Source: Mesorhabditis belari (lineage: Eukaryota; Nematoda; Chromadorea; Rhabditida; Rhabditidae). Taken from it: DNA of 64,000 nt. Location of the stretch: the NCBI GenBank assembly GCA_958450365.1, contig CAUEEP010000731.1:390001-454000 (forward strand), read 5' to 3'. The notes beneath the pieces were generated by a model. It was not told the origin of the DNA and ran no database searches. It worked only from the letters and a program-made list of their open reading frames with translations. A program made the position numbers and the translations under genes. Shown here in pieces: positions 22,292-33,625 of the stretch (positions are counted from its first letter, which is position 1; each line of letters starts with the position of its first letter).

Positions 22292-24436
22292 TTACGAGTA
22301 ATTTCTTGGATTTGACTTGTAAATAATAGAAGAAAATGTTCTCGAATTGGAGCATTCGTTTTTAAGAGATTCCAGTGAAACTTTTTCCGAGAACTTTCTT
22401 TCCAACCTAATACATGAAATGCACTTTATTGCCCGTTTTGAACATAATTTTCTTAAACAGTTGTGGAGAAAACGATTCTCATCCGCGAGGCACTGTTGCT
22501 TCGACTCTTCTCTCGAAAGAATAGAATCACCCAGAAACTGAAAAGGAACACAAATGATTCAAGAATCTTTACTCTTGCAATATCCATTGACCGACCCCTC
22601 CATTGCATTCCCGGCCAACCACAGAGCTGTCCAACAGATGAACAACATCATATTCGAGAGATTTTGAAGTAAGCTTAATGTGAGAACACCGCCAGCCGCC
22701 ACAATGACCGTCATGTTGTTGCAAAGCATCTACAAGGGTTTAGAAATGCTTAGAAGTGTTCGAAAAAATGAAACAATAAAAGTTTTGTCTAGCTGACCTG
22801 TGTGATCAGAATATAATCCCTTTTCAATCTCTGCTGATCCGTTTGACCGGTGAACTCGTGTGTTCTCTAAAAAAATAGATCCACAATGATTTCTATCTTT
22901 GCCTCACAATTCTTCTCCGTCGAATCAACAAAAACGTGAAAGTGTCCAATAAACTACACATTGTAATAACAAAATAGCTGAAATAGGTCTAAAATTTGCG
23001 TATCTTTTAATATCGTTTTTTTCTTTTTACTCCGAGAATCGTAAGAAATACGGAAGCAAAAGCATTAGGCGATTCCAAAGTGAAGAAATTATTCTCATCG
23101 CCAAGCCAGACTAAGCGGAAAGCTGCTGAAAGTGATTTTTTAAGACAACAGTACAGACAAGTTGACTGTTTTCATTCAAGTTCTCAAGTTTCAAGCCTAT
23201 CATTTGAATATCTTAGAATTAAAGACCTGTAATCGATGAGAAGTGGACAGATTTATGAGCTGATAACCTTTTTGATGTCACAAATTTCAGCTTGTGCTTT
23301 CAACTTGCAAATTCTTTTGAAAAGAATGAGGCATCCTCCTTAAACCATCTTTATCTATGCTTATTTCTTTTATTGAAAAACTTGCAAAACCATCGACTAA
23401 TCACGCTAGTTATTATAAATCATTAAAAACAAACGAAACGGCATCGGCACAGAAGTAAGCAGAGGGTAGCCAAATAAAATGAAATATTGCCATTTTCTTT
23501 TCTTCTCCATCATCGAATAGAAACGACCATTGAAAGCGATAGCGATGAATCGATTTGATGCCAGAAGAATCGGAAATTGAAACAGTGAAAAGGAAATGCT
23601 TTAATCTGATTTTACCTTGGCCATGTAAACAAATGAACCAGCTCCATATGCGATCAGCCCTGTTGTGTAATCGATAAATGGTACATTGAGTTCTTTTGAC
23701 CTAAAAATGTTGGAGAATGATTAGATGTTTGGTGAACAAGTTTAAAGCTATCCTTGTACTTGTTATGGATGAGTAAAAAGAGAAGAAAGAACGTCTTACA
23801 ATAACATTGTTAGTACCAATATCATGAAGGTTCACGTTATCACAACCCAAAGCAACCGACCAAATCGCTTTCGGGACACCCCAAATGAGATGAATTGCAT
23901 TGACGAGTGAGGCGAAGAAAACGATGCACAAGAAATAGTGGCGGACGATCCCGGTGACAATTGTACTTCGGAGGAGGACACGAGTCGCAAACAAACCGCC
24001 CAGAATTCCAATGATGCCTAGCTGGAAATGATTGTACTTCAGTACGACTGGAAATGAATGTACTCCAGTACGACTGGAAACGAATGTACAGTGTACGACT
24101 TTCAGTAGTTGATTTGCTTTGATTCAGATTCAGAAAACCCTTGAGCTTTATCGTTTTTCAGATTTCAGAGATAAAAATATTCGAAATATAACTTTACCCA
24201 AAAGAAATGCGCTTTGAGAAAAAGCCTAGATTCTCAGCTCAATCAGCTCTCAGATTCTCAGCTCTTTTGTGACCGAAAGTCTTTTGAGTTCGTTGTAAAC
24301 TTTTATAAATCATAAATTTTAAATACAATTATACTCTATTAACAAATCTTCAAGTTTTTCAAAGAAAAAACCTTCGAAACGTACTCACCAGCATCAAAAT
24401 GACGACTTGTTGAAATGTGACTGCCGTTGTATTCAT
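22292..24436 (-). CDS. Srx-like 7TM chemoreceptor, copy 2 (model partly unresolved)
   Basis: Second copy of the receptor in unit 2. Exon 1 is 24436-24389 and exon 2 is 24021-23800. The following exons lie 11306 bp to the right of those of copy 1, and the mature-receptor segments are nearly identical. It lacks the 115-bp intron element. The C-terminal exon (from about 22538) reads through the surviving mariner end and stops at 22292. The donor used in copy 1 for the last intron (GTGAATGG) is GTCAATGG here, which is weaker. The same two unresolved junctions as in copy 1 remain, so a shared lesion or an unusual structure predates the duplication. Confidence 0.45.
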
Positions 24437-24593
24437 GAAGTTGTATCAAGCTGACTCGTTCAGTTTGATTGTTGTTCAATCTTTTTCATTTAAGTTCTCT
24501 TGAACCACAAATCGACTTTAAAAAGATAGACAATGTGTTCGAGAAAGTTTAGATAAAGAATAAAATGATCCTGATTCTGATTTGCCAAGGGAA

Positions 24594-24882
24594 CGCAGAA
24601 CACACCGTAAACTTTTTGTTTTGAAATTCAGATAGCAAAACAAATGATTGCCCCAGTTGTTCTATGTTTCTTTTGGAAAATCATGAGGACTTAGATGTTA
24701 ATTATAAAAAATTTTCATAAAAATTCAAAGTCTTAACAAGGAAAGTCTTTTGAGTTGTGTTCAAAGTTGCAAACATCGGGTAATTTCCACTCTAATTTCC
24801 ACTTTTCTTTCCACTCATCGGTTAATTTCCAAATTGAACGAGCGTTTTTCTTTCAGCTTCTCGTTTATTGCCACAAATTCCC
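24594..24882. other. unit-2-specific stretch of about 289 bp
   Basis: Unit 1 reads CCAAGGGAAATCATTG straight across (13390-13405), whereas unit 2 has about 289 bp between CCAAGGGAA and AAATCATTG. It is either an insertion here or a deletion in unit 1 between short repeats. It has no terminal repeats that I can see and no gene. Confidence 0.5.
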
Positions 24883-25139
24883 GAAATCATTGAATTTACT
24901 TTTTTCGAGAAACAGACTTTTGTGCAGAACTTGAAAATATCTATATTTTTTTACATGTCTACACAATGAACGTAAAATTTGGCTAATTTCACTTTCACAA
25001 TTTGAACATGTCAATTCAGAGTTCTTAGAAGACGAATGCACATTTTGTAAATCATCCCCTTATCCACAAGTTCCCCCTACTTTACACGTGCATTAGAGAT
25101 TGTTTTTCCAAATTTGCATTTAACTTTTATGTCACTAGA

Positions 25140-25800
25140 ACACAGCTCTTTGTTACGATGGTTGTTAAGATGTGAACGAAATAAACACAAAATTCGAAGC
25201 AGATGACGAGCAACCTGAAAGGAGTCATGTTTTCCGGTTAACATTTCAAAGCATAATTTCTTCCAAAATCATACCTCAACACGCTCTCCACGCACAAAGA
25301 AGAATCACCAATGTCGACGTCAGCAAGAACGGTTTGATAAAGATGTGAATGCCATCCCATAACCAAATTGATTCAGTTAGAAGCATCTGGAAAGATTTTT
25401 ATTGAATCCTAACCAAATCTGGTCCTAATTGGCCATCTTTTTCACTTTCAAAGTCATTCTTCGAGTTATCTCATGAGAATGTCAAGAAAAACCAAGCAAG
25501 CATGCTGGCTTAAACCGTCTCTGTTTTACTTTTTACCAGATACTTGTAGAAATTTGTCTACAATTTTTCAAAAATAACCTCAACTCCTACCATTAGTAGC
25601 AATCAGATATCGGCTTGATGACGGATGATCGATGTGTTCATCTTAAGAATGAGTCCATTTCAACTAGTTGGCATCTCTTCCCACCGTAAACCGAATCTTA
25701 ACAGCTGTAATCGTGTCCATCACAAAAGCCTACACGATGAAGCTGAAGATAATAGTAATAGTGTAATTAAAGAGCAAACTGTTCGAGTAAAAAGCCTTCT
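25140..25800 (-). pseudogene. degenerate chemoreceptor fragments, unit 2
   Basis: Counterpart of 13640-14290. The TM-like pieces are the same, but the FSFIV-AFVMDTI segment has TAG in place of the TCG serine codon of unit 1. This supports the view that these are not under coding constraint. Confidence 0.4.
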
Positions 25801-25979
25801 ACGAACTTTCTTTCCAAACTAATATAAGAATTACCTTCCAGCCACTAAGCTGCAAGAGCTTTTGTTTTTCGAAAAAGCTTCATTTTAGGCCATTTCAGGC
25901 CACGAACGGCGATTTTAGGCCAACATCATCTCTAGTGTTTTCCAGTGCTTGAGCCCGCTTACTGGTTTGGTTTCATGAG

Positions 25980-26310
25980 TTTCTTGCTGCCCCTGCGGAC
26001 CGAAATCCTTGGGATGAATCCAAAATTCACAGCGGCTCCCTTCAGCACCCTTTTACAGGCACTTGGGATCCCATTTCGACCGACAGAGAACCCGCCATAA
26101 TGGTCAAAATGAGCCGGAACTGGGTTGACCAGCCCTACAGCCGAGGTTAGTTTTGGGAAGCGGTGACCACATGGGGCAGACAACGGATTGGTTACCGGAT
26201 GACCCAAAATGGACGCTTCCGATTTCAGAAGTGGAAAGGAAGCATATCCGCAGGCGTCGTATGCCAGATCGAGGGCGATTGTGCTCGCTCACAGGGAACA
26301 CACAGCTATC
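25980..26310 (+). pseudogene. unidentified open segment, unit 2 copy
   Basis: Counterpart of 14470-14830, with the same in-frame TAG. Downstream the frame reads FRFQKWKGSISAGVVCQIEG where unit 1 has FRFERRKGSIS. Family unknown. Confidence 0.3.
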
Positions 26311-26335
26311 TTCTTTTTTCATTTTAAAGTTCTAA

Positions 26336-27112
26336 AACTTCAAATTTAGTGTTTTAATTTGACAAACACCGTATGCTAGTTAAAAAACGTTGCTTTTTTG
26401 TCTTTAATCTTTAATTGCCTTCTCGTTTGAAGTTTTCTATTAGATTGGTAAGAAAGTGATCACCGTTTTTACACTTTTGTACATTTCTCAGCTTGGCGAT
26501 AAGATATCGATAACCGTTATGTACTATTCAAAAGTTCTAAATCTCCTCTACATTCTAGTAAAAATGAATTTTTGATCTGAATGTCCATGAAAGTTTGCTT
26601 GACTAACGTCGACTAGTTCGATTGTTGACGAAGATCTTTAACGAAGCGACTTTGGATCATTTTCCACTGGTTAAATCGAGTTTCCTTTCTGATGTTTTGT
26701 CAGTTATTAAAGTACTATTAACTATAAGTAAATATATTCATTTCAGCTCAGGAGGCTTTCTTTATAAAAATTTAGGAGGAGGCAAAGTGAGGATTTCTGA
26801 AAACGCTCGAAAAAAAGGTTATTTTGAGAATACTAAAAAGTGAGAATACTCACTCGATAATTTTGGGGATAATGGAATGAGCGATGTTGGAAGCGTTCGA
26901 ATAAAAGCATCAGATGAACAAAAGAAGAACGACAAAAGAAGAACGACATAACAAAAAGACAAAACAAAACAAGAGTAGGAATAAATGCAATGATTGAGCA
27001 ATGATTATAAATGCACCAATTTTCATGAAATGATTGTGTTTTCCAAAATTTCAATCAGAATGTTTGAAATGTTTTCCCAACTCAATAAATATTTATCTAT
27101 ATCAAAAATTGA
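26336..27112. other. non-coding end of unit 2 repeat block
   Basis: Matches 15640-16330 of unit 1 with small changes. It contains TTAGATTGGTAAGAAAGTG near 26442, a possible mariner-type end without a partner, and the inverted 3' flank of copy C. Confidence 0.4.
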
Positions 27113-30100
27113 TTACCAATTCCATTTCTCGATGTATTTTATCGACTCATCCAGCATGTTCTCCAATTTCCCCCAATAACATTTGAAGCCGGCTTCTTTT
27201 TCCTCTTCTGAAAATGCATTTGGATTAATTGGTAGAAATACGGTGAACTTTGGGTCTAACCTGTTGACATGCAAGTATTCACAACCGGCGAGACGAGGCA
27301 CTTGTCCCTTATCTTTATTAGGCTTTCCAAAAAGTCTTTTCGTTCCTTTTCGTACTTTTGTTTAAAAGCAACCAATGCACTAATTGAAATATTGTTTTTT
27401 TTCATTAGAAACTCAATTAGTTTTCTGCAAAATAGCATTAAAACGGGTTTAAAATATCTGGATTTTCTTGGGATCGAGAAGTCGGGTAGAAAAAGGGCGA
27501 CGGCTCGATAATGCGGTTTAGAGCTAAGGAAAAGGCTAAGGTTTAGAGCACTTTAGCTAAAGAAACCTATCTTCGTGTCAATAGATAAAAGATAGAGCAC
27601 AATAGGTTTGGTATATAGCCAAATTTTCAGAGAAATTGATTCAGCCAATTTCTTTGTAGAGGTTTTTATGGATTTCTACAAAAAACACGTGTTTTCCTAC
27701 TCGCATTTGCTTAAAAGTGAACCAAAATTGACTTAAAAAGATGTGAAATTGAACAATAAACACTTTTTATTTAGAGCAAACCATAGGTTAATTCGTGAAT
27801 TTTTTTATTTTTCGGTGGAAGTACGAAAAGGAACGAAAAGATTTTCTAAACAGCCTAATACTATTCACATCACTGTAATCGTAATTCCAGCTTAGATAAT
27901 TGATTCATTGCTATCTATTTACCAGCATGTTAAGTTGTTTTTTGGGAAATCAGCGCAGTTTTTCTTAAGCTTTTAAGCCGACCTCTTTGAAACTCTTTCC
28001 CTAAAGCTTACCTCGACATTTCTCGAAGAGCATTTTCGCCATATTCGCGAAAATTGGGCCAAAAATGACGGTTGTCAAAATGAAGACTTGCTCGTACTGT
28101 TTCAAGAACTAAAAAGATAAATATAGAACTTCCTCAATCAATCCCACCTCATCAAATGATTCCCAGGGCATTGGGTGTCCACTCGTGTTCTCTTTGAACC
28201 ATTTGTAATAGGTCTCCAAGTAGAAATCTCGTCTAAAATAAAATTTCTACAGAATTCCAGCTTTCCAACCTTTCCAAATAGTTCTCTTTCGAGATGGCGC
28301 TCGTCAACAAACGGGTCAAATCATCAAGTGGATTGCCGAGATGGCAAAGCTGCAAAGGTTGACTGGTTAAAAAAGGAGACACGGTTCAATTACAAGAGCT
28401 GCTTTTGTTTCGTTTATTTGCCGCTAGGCTCTGTGCTAAGTTTGAAGTTGAAAACTAAGAGCTGAGATATTTCTATGCTTGCTAATTAGCGATGGACTGC
28501 TTTGCTTGATTTCTTGATTCATTATTTTGAAACAAAAGCCATTTAATAAGTGGGTTTGCTGTTAAAATCACTCACAAATTCAAGGATGCTTTGCATCTTA
28601 GAGATTTCAATTCTGACTGAAAGATGATGAAAAGCTACACGGTCATAAACTAAACAAAAGCCTGCGGTGGATGCCGAAGTAAACTCTATTCACCCAAAGA
28701 AACTATTGATCTACAATAGCTATTTGCCCAGTCAATCCACCTGCCAGTCGATCATGACCAACATTCGATAGTCTCCCGCCTCATCCTTCCTCCACAACAT
28801 GTTCCCGGTCCACAAATCGCCGTGGCAAAACATTCGGGTCTTGCCTGGAACACAACGAATTGGCTCAAATTTTTTTGCAGAGACTCGACAACATAATCTT
28901 GGCATAGCTCACGGCAATATTCCCATCTCTGGCCTACTGTTTTCTTTAGCTTTAGCCGTCCAACTTGAAATTTATTCAGTTTTTACTCACACGATTCATG
29001 CAGCTTCTTCTGATAGGTCTCCCAATTCGTAAAGTGCTTCAGCTGGGATTTGAGCTTTTCCAATTTCTCTTTCAGCTCTGGATACGTTGTGCCCGCCTCG
29101 TGGATAGCTTTTTCCATTTTCTGAAATTTAAATACAATTTAAACTACTTAAAAGTTCGGTGTGCACTTTGTGCTCTCCGAATCCCACAAACATACAATTC
29201 CTCTATTTTCCCTCGAGACACCGTTGCTGTGTTGGGAAAATGAAAGAATTGAGTGCGCTAGAAAGGGGATTTTTACGGGATTCGGAGAGCAATGTACACT
29301 AAAGCCATTGAACTATTAGCATTTATAAATCTCAAAAAAAAGTTGCTAAAATGAAACCTTTATATCGATGAAATCGCCATAGAGTTGTTCGTACACATTC
29401 GCGTCTATTTTGCCCATCATTTCCGGATGATTGTAGGCTGAAATTTATTAGGAAAGTAAGCTATTGAAATGCTTTTTCTAAATTACAGCTTTATTTCTAA
29501 ACTCTGTTTACATTAGGTTTCAAATGGTTACTTTATAGTTTAAAATTTTCTAGTTTCAAAGGATCGCTTTTCAGGTCTAACTTGACTTTAATAAAAATAA
29601 ACCAAGTTCAAACTTTACAAATCTGTAGTACTTTTATTTTTAAAACCAACTTGTTTCCATTGTACTCACAATGCGTATGAATGATGACTAATTGTCGAAT
29701 AATCTCTAAAACGGCCGACTCTTGGATGTTATTGTAGAGATGGCGATTCTCCACGTTGTCAAAGTGCTCAATGGCGAAGTAGCCTAGAAATTGCTATTGA
29801 AATTTTGACAATAACTTTTCTTAAATAGCTTGACTTAAAGTTAAAAGTTCATTCAAATCTTTTAAAATTAGAAACAAACCCGCTTCCACTCCATCAATGC
29901 CAAAATCTCGTCCACAAAAGAATTGCGGCACGCGGAGCTCGTTGGAAAATTTCATCGTTTTAAAGGCATTTCTGTAGAATTTCAGCTCATTGTTGTTGGC
30001 CTGGAGAAAAAAAAATTGAAAATAAACTCATGAATGTGAGATTTGAAACAATGCGTTTGGATAAATTTCTCACCCCAGCGCATTTTTCTCTGACATTATC

Positions 30101-30929
30101 CATCTCAAATCCCGGCACCTCCTTGATCAGAATCTCCATTTTGTCGCAAGAGGTGATCTGGAGGGATTCAGTTAAAATTTGAATTTGACAATGAAGTAGG
30201 ACCATGGTAAAACTAGCCAATTAATTTCTCTTTTGACTCTATCAAGCTTGAAACTTGAATTTTATTAAATTCCAATAACCTTTTATTTCGAGATGAGAGT
30301 TTATTGCTTTAAATTGAAATCGCTCTTTTATAAGTCTAATTGACAAAAAGCCTCCTCAGTGGACCCGATTCGCTTTAAAACTAACCTTTAGCACAGCTTT
30401 CTCGGGTAGAAGTTCTCGATCAGTCGTCCAATCGAAAACAACCAAAGCGATGTATGAAACATAACCCTAAAATAGGTGAATTGTACTTTGTACTTTCAAT
30501 CGATCAATGCTAGATTAACCAGAACAACCTAATTGCACGTGTCTTTTCTAATTGCTAATTTGTAACTCAAAGAATGAATAGATTTTTTTAGCAGATTTCC
30601 TTCCCATTACACCGTCATTTCCTCAAAACACTCACATTCCCGTCAGCCATCAATTGAGCGCTTCGTTTCTCACCGATTTTCGCTAGACTTCCGAACGCTT
30701 TTTGCATATCGTACTGGAAATTTGATTTTTTGAACTGTTAATCATAGGCTCAACTATGCATTTTGTTCAGGGATTTCCTTGAAATTAGAATTACAAATTC
30801 TGCTTAAAGTTCAATGCTAAAAAAATTGGCAAGAATTTCTTCATTCCTTACCTCTAAAATTTCCCAAGTGATCGCCGTGTTGATGATTTGCTCATCGTTT
30901 TTTGCCTTTTCCGCCTTGGTGAGCACCAT
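27113..30929 (-). CDS. CHK-kinase-like (DUF1679-type) protein, copy C
   Basis: Thirteen exons as in copy A: 30929-30852, 30713-30636, 30466-30386, 30157-30074, 30000-29880, 29783-29670, 29437-29358, 29120-28991, 28844-28741, 28349-28270, 28232-28148, 28108-28012, 27207-27113. No stop codon; HGDLWTGN and IDWQ are kept. Intron 12 is about 800 bp instead of about 190 because of a 541-bp element and extra flanking DNA. The extra DNA just before exon 13 keeps an open frame into that exon, but the normal acceptor CATTTTCAG is intact. The intron 12 donor is GTAAGC rather than GTGAGC. Probably functional. Confidence 0.78.
27318..27858. mobile_element. 541-bp mariner-type inverted-repeat element in intron 12 of copy C
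   Basis: TTAGGCTTTCC at the left end and the inverse of TTAGGCTGTTTAGAAAATC at the right end, flanked by TA on both sides. The terminal repeats are about 40 bp and imperfect, sharing CTTTTCGTTCCTTTTCGTAC. Copies A, B and D lack it. It contains no transposase. Confidence 0.6.
29160..29299. mobile_element. foldback MITE in intron 7 of copy C
   Basis: Same insertion as in copies A, B and D. The centre reads CGAGACACCGTTGCTGTG, identical to copy D and different from A and B. Confidence 0.75.
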
Positions 30930-32428
30930 TTTGTACTCTGAAAAAAGAACGAGTTTCAACTTATTTGAAGAGAAATGGCTGAATGGAGAATCGTATTATT
31001 GAACTGATTGAACTGTTTGACCTTTATTTTGTTGATCTGATCTCATCAAATCTCTCAAAATTTGCCTAAAGTCTAAAAATTCAGTCTAAAAATTTTTGAA
31101 GAAGAAATGAAGAAGAAGAAATCAACTCTGGAAATAAAATAAAGTTACAAGGTTTGAAATAAAATGTTCGTTTGATTGGGAAAGTTCCCGTTTCTTTATA
31201 TGGTTGTGAAATAACGCAAGATCACAAAAGGTCTAGTCTCAAATTTGACCACCTCAAAAGGGAACAACTCACCTCAGTAAACGCGGAACTCCAATTTCTA
31301 ATCTTTGACAAGAAAAAAAGTTGGGTATTGTATATTTTGGGATTAAGAACATGATGTTATTTTTGAAATTCGTATTCAAAGGGTTTTCTAAATGAAATGA
31401 AAGGGTTCAACTTTTCACTCGCAAAGGTCAAAAGGCTTTGTTTCAAAGTTGATAAGGTCCAAAAGTCGGCATTATAGTTGGTAAATCCAGCAAAGAATAT
31501 TAGCACCAACTTTCTAGACTCTTTTCTCAATGTCAGAACAAGATAAAGGAACTCAGCTGACAGACATGAATAGACTTTGCTTCAATTAGAGATATCACGA
31601 ATTTTTGCCTTTGTATATGAGAGGACATTTTCTAAAACGTTTCAATTTTCTTGAAACAACCTTGCCTTTAGTTTTTATTCAATATATCCAACAGAAAGTT
31701 GATACATTGATACAACGAATGTCAGGGAAAAGAGAAATGCTTTTTCATTTGCAGTCTAGAAAACTTGTTTTGAAGTTATGTTTCAAAAGTAAAAGTAGAG
31801 TTAAAAGGCGATGTTTCAAAAGAAGGCATTTGAAAATGAGACCAAAAAGGGCAATTGGTCTAGGTCTTAAAGGTTGGCTTAACTAAAGTTTTCCCCAATC
31901 CAGCCAAAATAAATGATCTGATCGTCGATTATGATAATTTTTTTCCCCAATCCAACTCCAATATTGCACAATTCAGTCACATTGTTGAGAAAAAGAGAGA
32001 AAACTTCTCTCCTTTTCTCTCGAAATCACAATTTCTCTTGACTTTTGACGGGAAATCTTTTTCACCTTTTTTCTCATTTTTTTCAATAAATCTGATCGAC
32101 GATGTGATCAAAAAAGCCGATTACAACACATTTTAGCACAAAACTCTGCCTGTTTTTGATACTCGCTCAATTTTGGGGGCTTATGATTTAGAGAAATTTG
32201 TGCTGAGGGAAAGATTTCTGTACTTGAAAAGGTTTATGGAGTGTTCTTTGTCCTTAAGAGTTGTAAACTCATCTTTTTTGACATATTGAGTTCTCCAATT
32301 TCCAATAGAGAACTTTCCAGACAGAATTAGAGACTGTATGTTTCAAGTTTTAGAGCTATTAGCCACATTTCTAAAATTTAGTATCCAGTCGGTAGAAGGG
32401 TTACAAAGAGCTTTGCAACATGTATTCC
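30930..32428. other. upstream region of copy C, no gene
   Basis: Homologous to the regions upstream of A, B and D, ending beyond 32300 in sequence shared only with the region upstream of D. No coding frame is conserved between the copies. Confidence 0.5.
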
Positions 32429-32551
32429 GTCTACTTTGTGCACTCAAATCCCGTAAACACACCCTTCCTGGGGCACTCAATTCTTCCATTTTTCCCCACA
32501 AAGCACAGAAAGAAATCGAAGTATTGAGTGCGCGAGAAAGGGGGTGTTGGT
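32429..32551. mobile_element. foldback MITE, right end truncated
   Basis: Starts GTCTACTTTGTGCACTCAAA and includes CCGTAAACACACCCTTCCTG and the inverted GAGTGCGCGAGAAAGGGGGT. The outermost right arm is missing. The homologous and complete copy is at 46116-46264. Confidence 0.7.
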
Positions 32552-32929
32552 ATAAAATCAATCATAAAATAAACAAAGAAAATAATTGGTGTTTCAAATT
32601 GAGCATGAAAGCGAAATGGCAATATGGCCGTGAAAGTTGACTCTAAACTTTGCATTTTTTTAATAAGTCTCGTCCTGGTTTTTAAACACACACAAAAGGA
32701 CGATATTTGAATTTAGAACCTTGTTCCGTTGTCATTCCAATCATTCAACAATCGAAGTTTCAGGTTAAACGGAGTGTGTGAGTCGCCTTTCAAAATAGTG
32801 TCATTTTTGGGCGCATTATCTTACTATGATAGATCTTCGATTGATAAATACTCACACTTTAAATAAGATTTTTTTTGATGCTACTTTGTTAAATTCAAAA
32901 TCTCAAATTGTTCAAGAACCGGAGCTGCA

Positions 32930-33049
32930 ATGACCGTGGAAGAGCACGTGTACGTCTACGCTAAACTCTTGAACCTTTACCTAGACTCCAAAAACTTGAA
33001 ACCAGATCTTCCTCGAGTCTCATTTGATCAAACGAGCTCTGAAACTTGA
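32930..33049 (+). pseudogene. ABCA-type transporter fragment
   Basis: A 39-codon open piece beginning MTVEEHVYVYAKLLNLYLDS. The word LTVEEHxxxYAxLxG is the conserved stretch after the Q-loop of ABCA-subfamily nucleotide-binding domains. No Walker A or signature exon is found on either side, so this is an isolated, dead piece. The second copy is at 46711-46830. Confidence 0.45.
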
Positions 33050-33625
33050 TCCCATTTCGTTACCAAAGCCAAGAAATCATTAAGAACGGAAAAAATAGTG
33101 TTCCTGTAGTTTCTCTAGTGCTAAGCCGTGAAACTTGAGCTCAAGTTCTCCAAAAAAAAACTCAAAAATTCACCGGAATCCTTTATCCTCGCAATCCTCG
33201 GCCAGTGCCATGTCGATGTGCGGCTCCAATGATTGATTGCCCGAATTGTCCACCGCTTCCGCCAAGATGTCCCGTCGCTATTCGGTGCCGAATCGGGTAT
33301 CGGAGATTTTTTTTTCAATCTACCTATAAACATGATATTTGTATTTCCATAACAAAACTTATTCAGCTTCCGAATGAGACGAGATGTTCATGATTCAGTT
33401 CTCAAAATGCTCCGTCACTTCTAGAATCTTTTATTTTCAAGAAACGGTTCTCATTTGTTAATGTTTTTTTTCAGACGTTTATGTGTGAATAGAAAGAATT
33501 TGATAAAGAATTTTATTGATCCTACGAGAAACTGCATAAAATTTTTAAAATTCAATCACAACGACAATCACATGATCATAAAAATATAGAGTCTAGCTAT
33601 TTGTCTATTCACTTCAGTGGCCCCA
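33050..33625. other. intergenic, one unassigned open piece
   Basis: On the minus strand, 33280-33175 reads RDILAEAVDNSGNQSLEPH and continues to a GTGAATTTTT donor-like site, with an acceptor-like AATAG before it. It is absent from the related region upstream of copy D. No family recognised. Confidence 0.3.
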
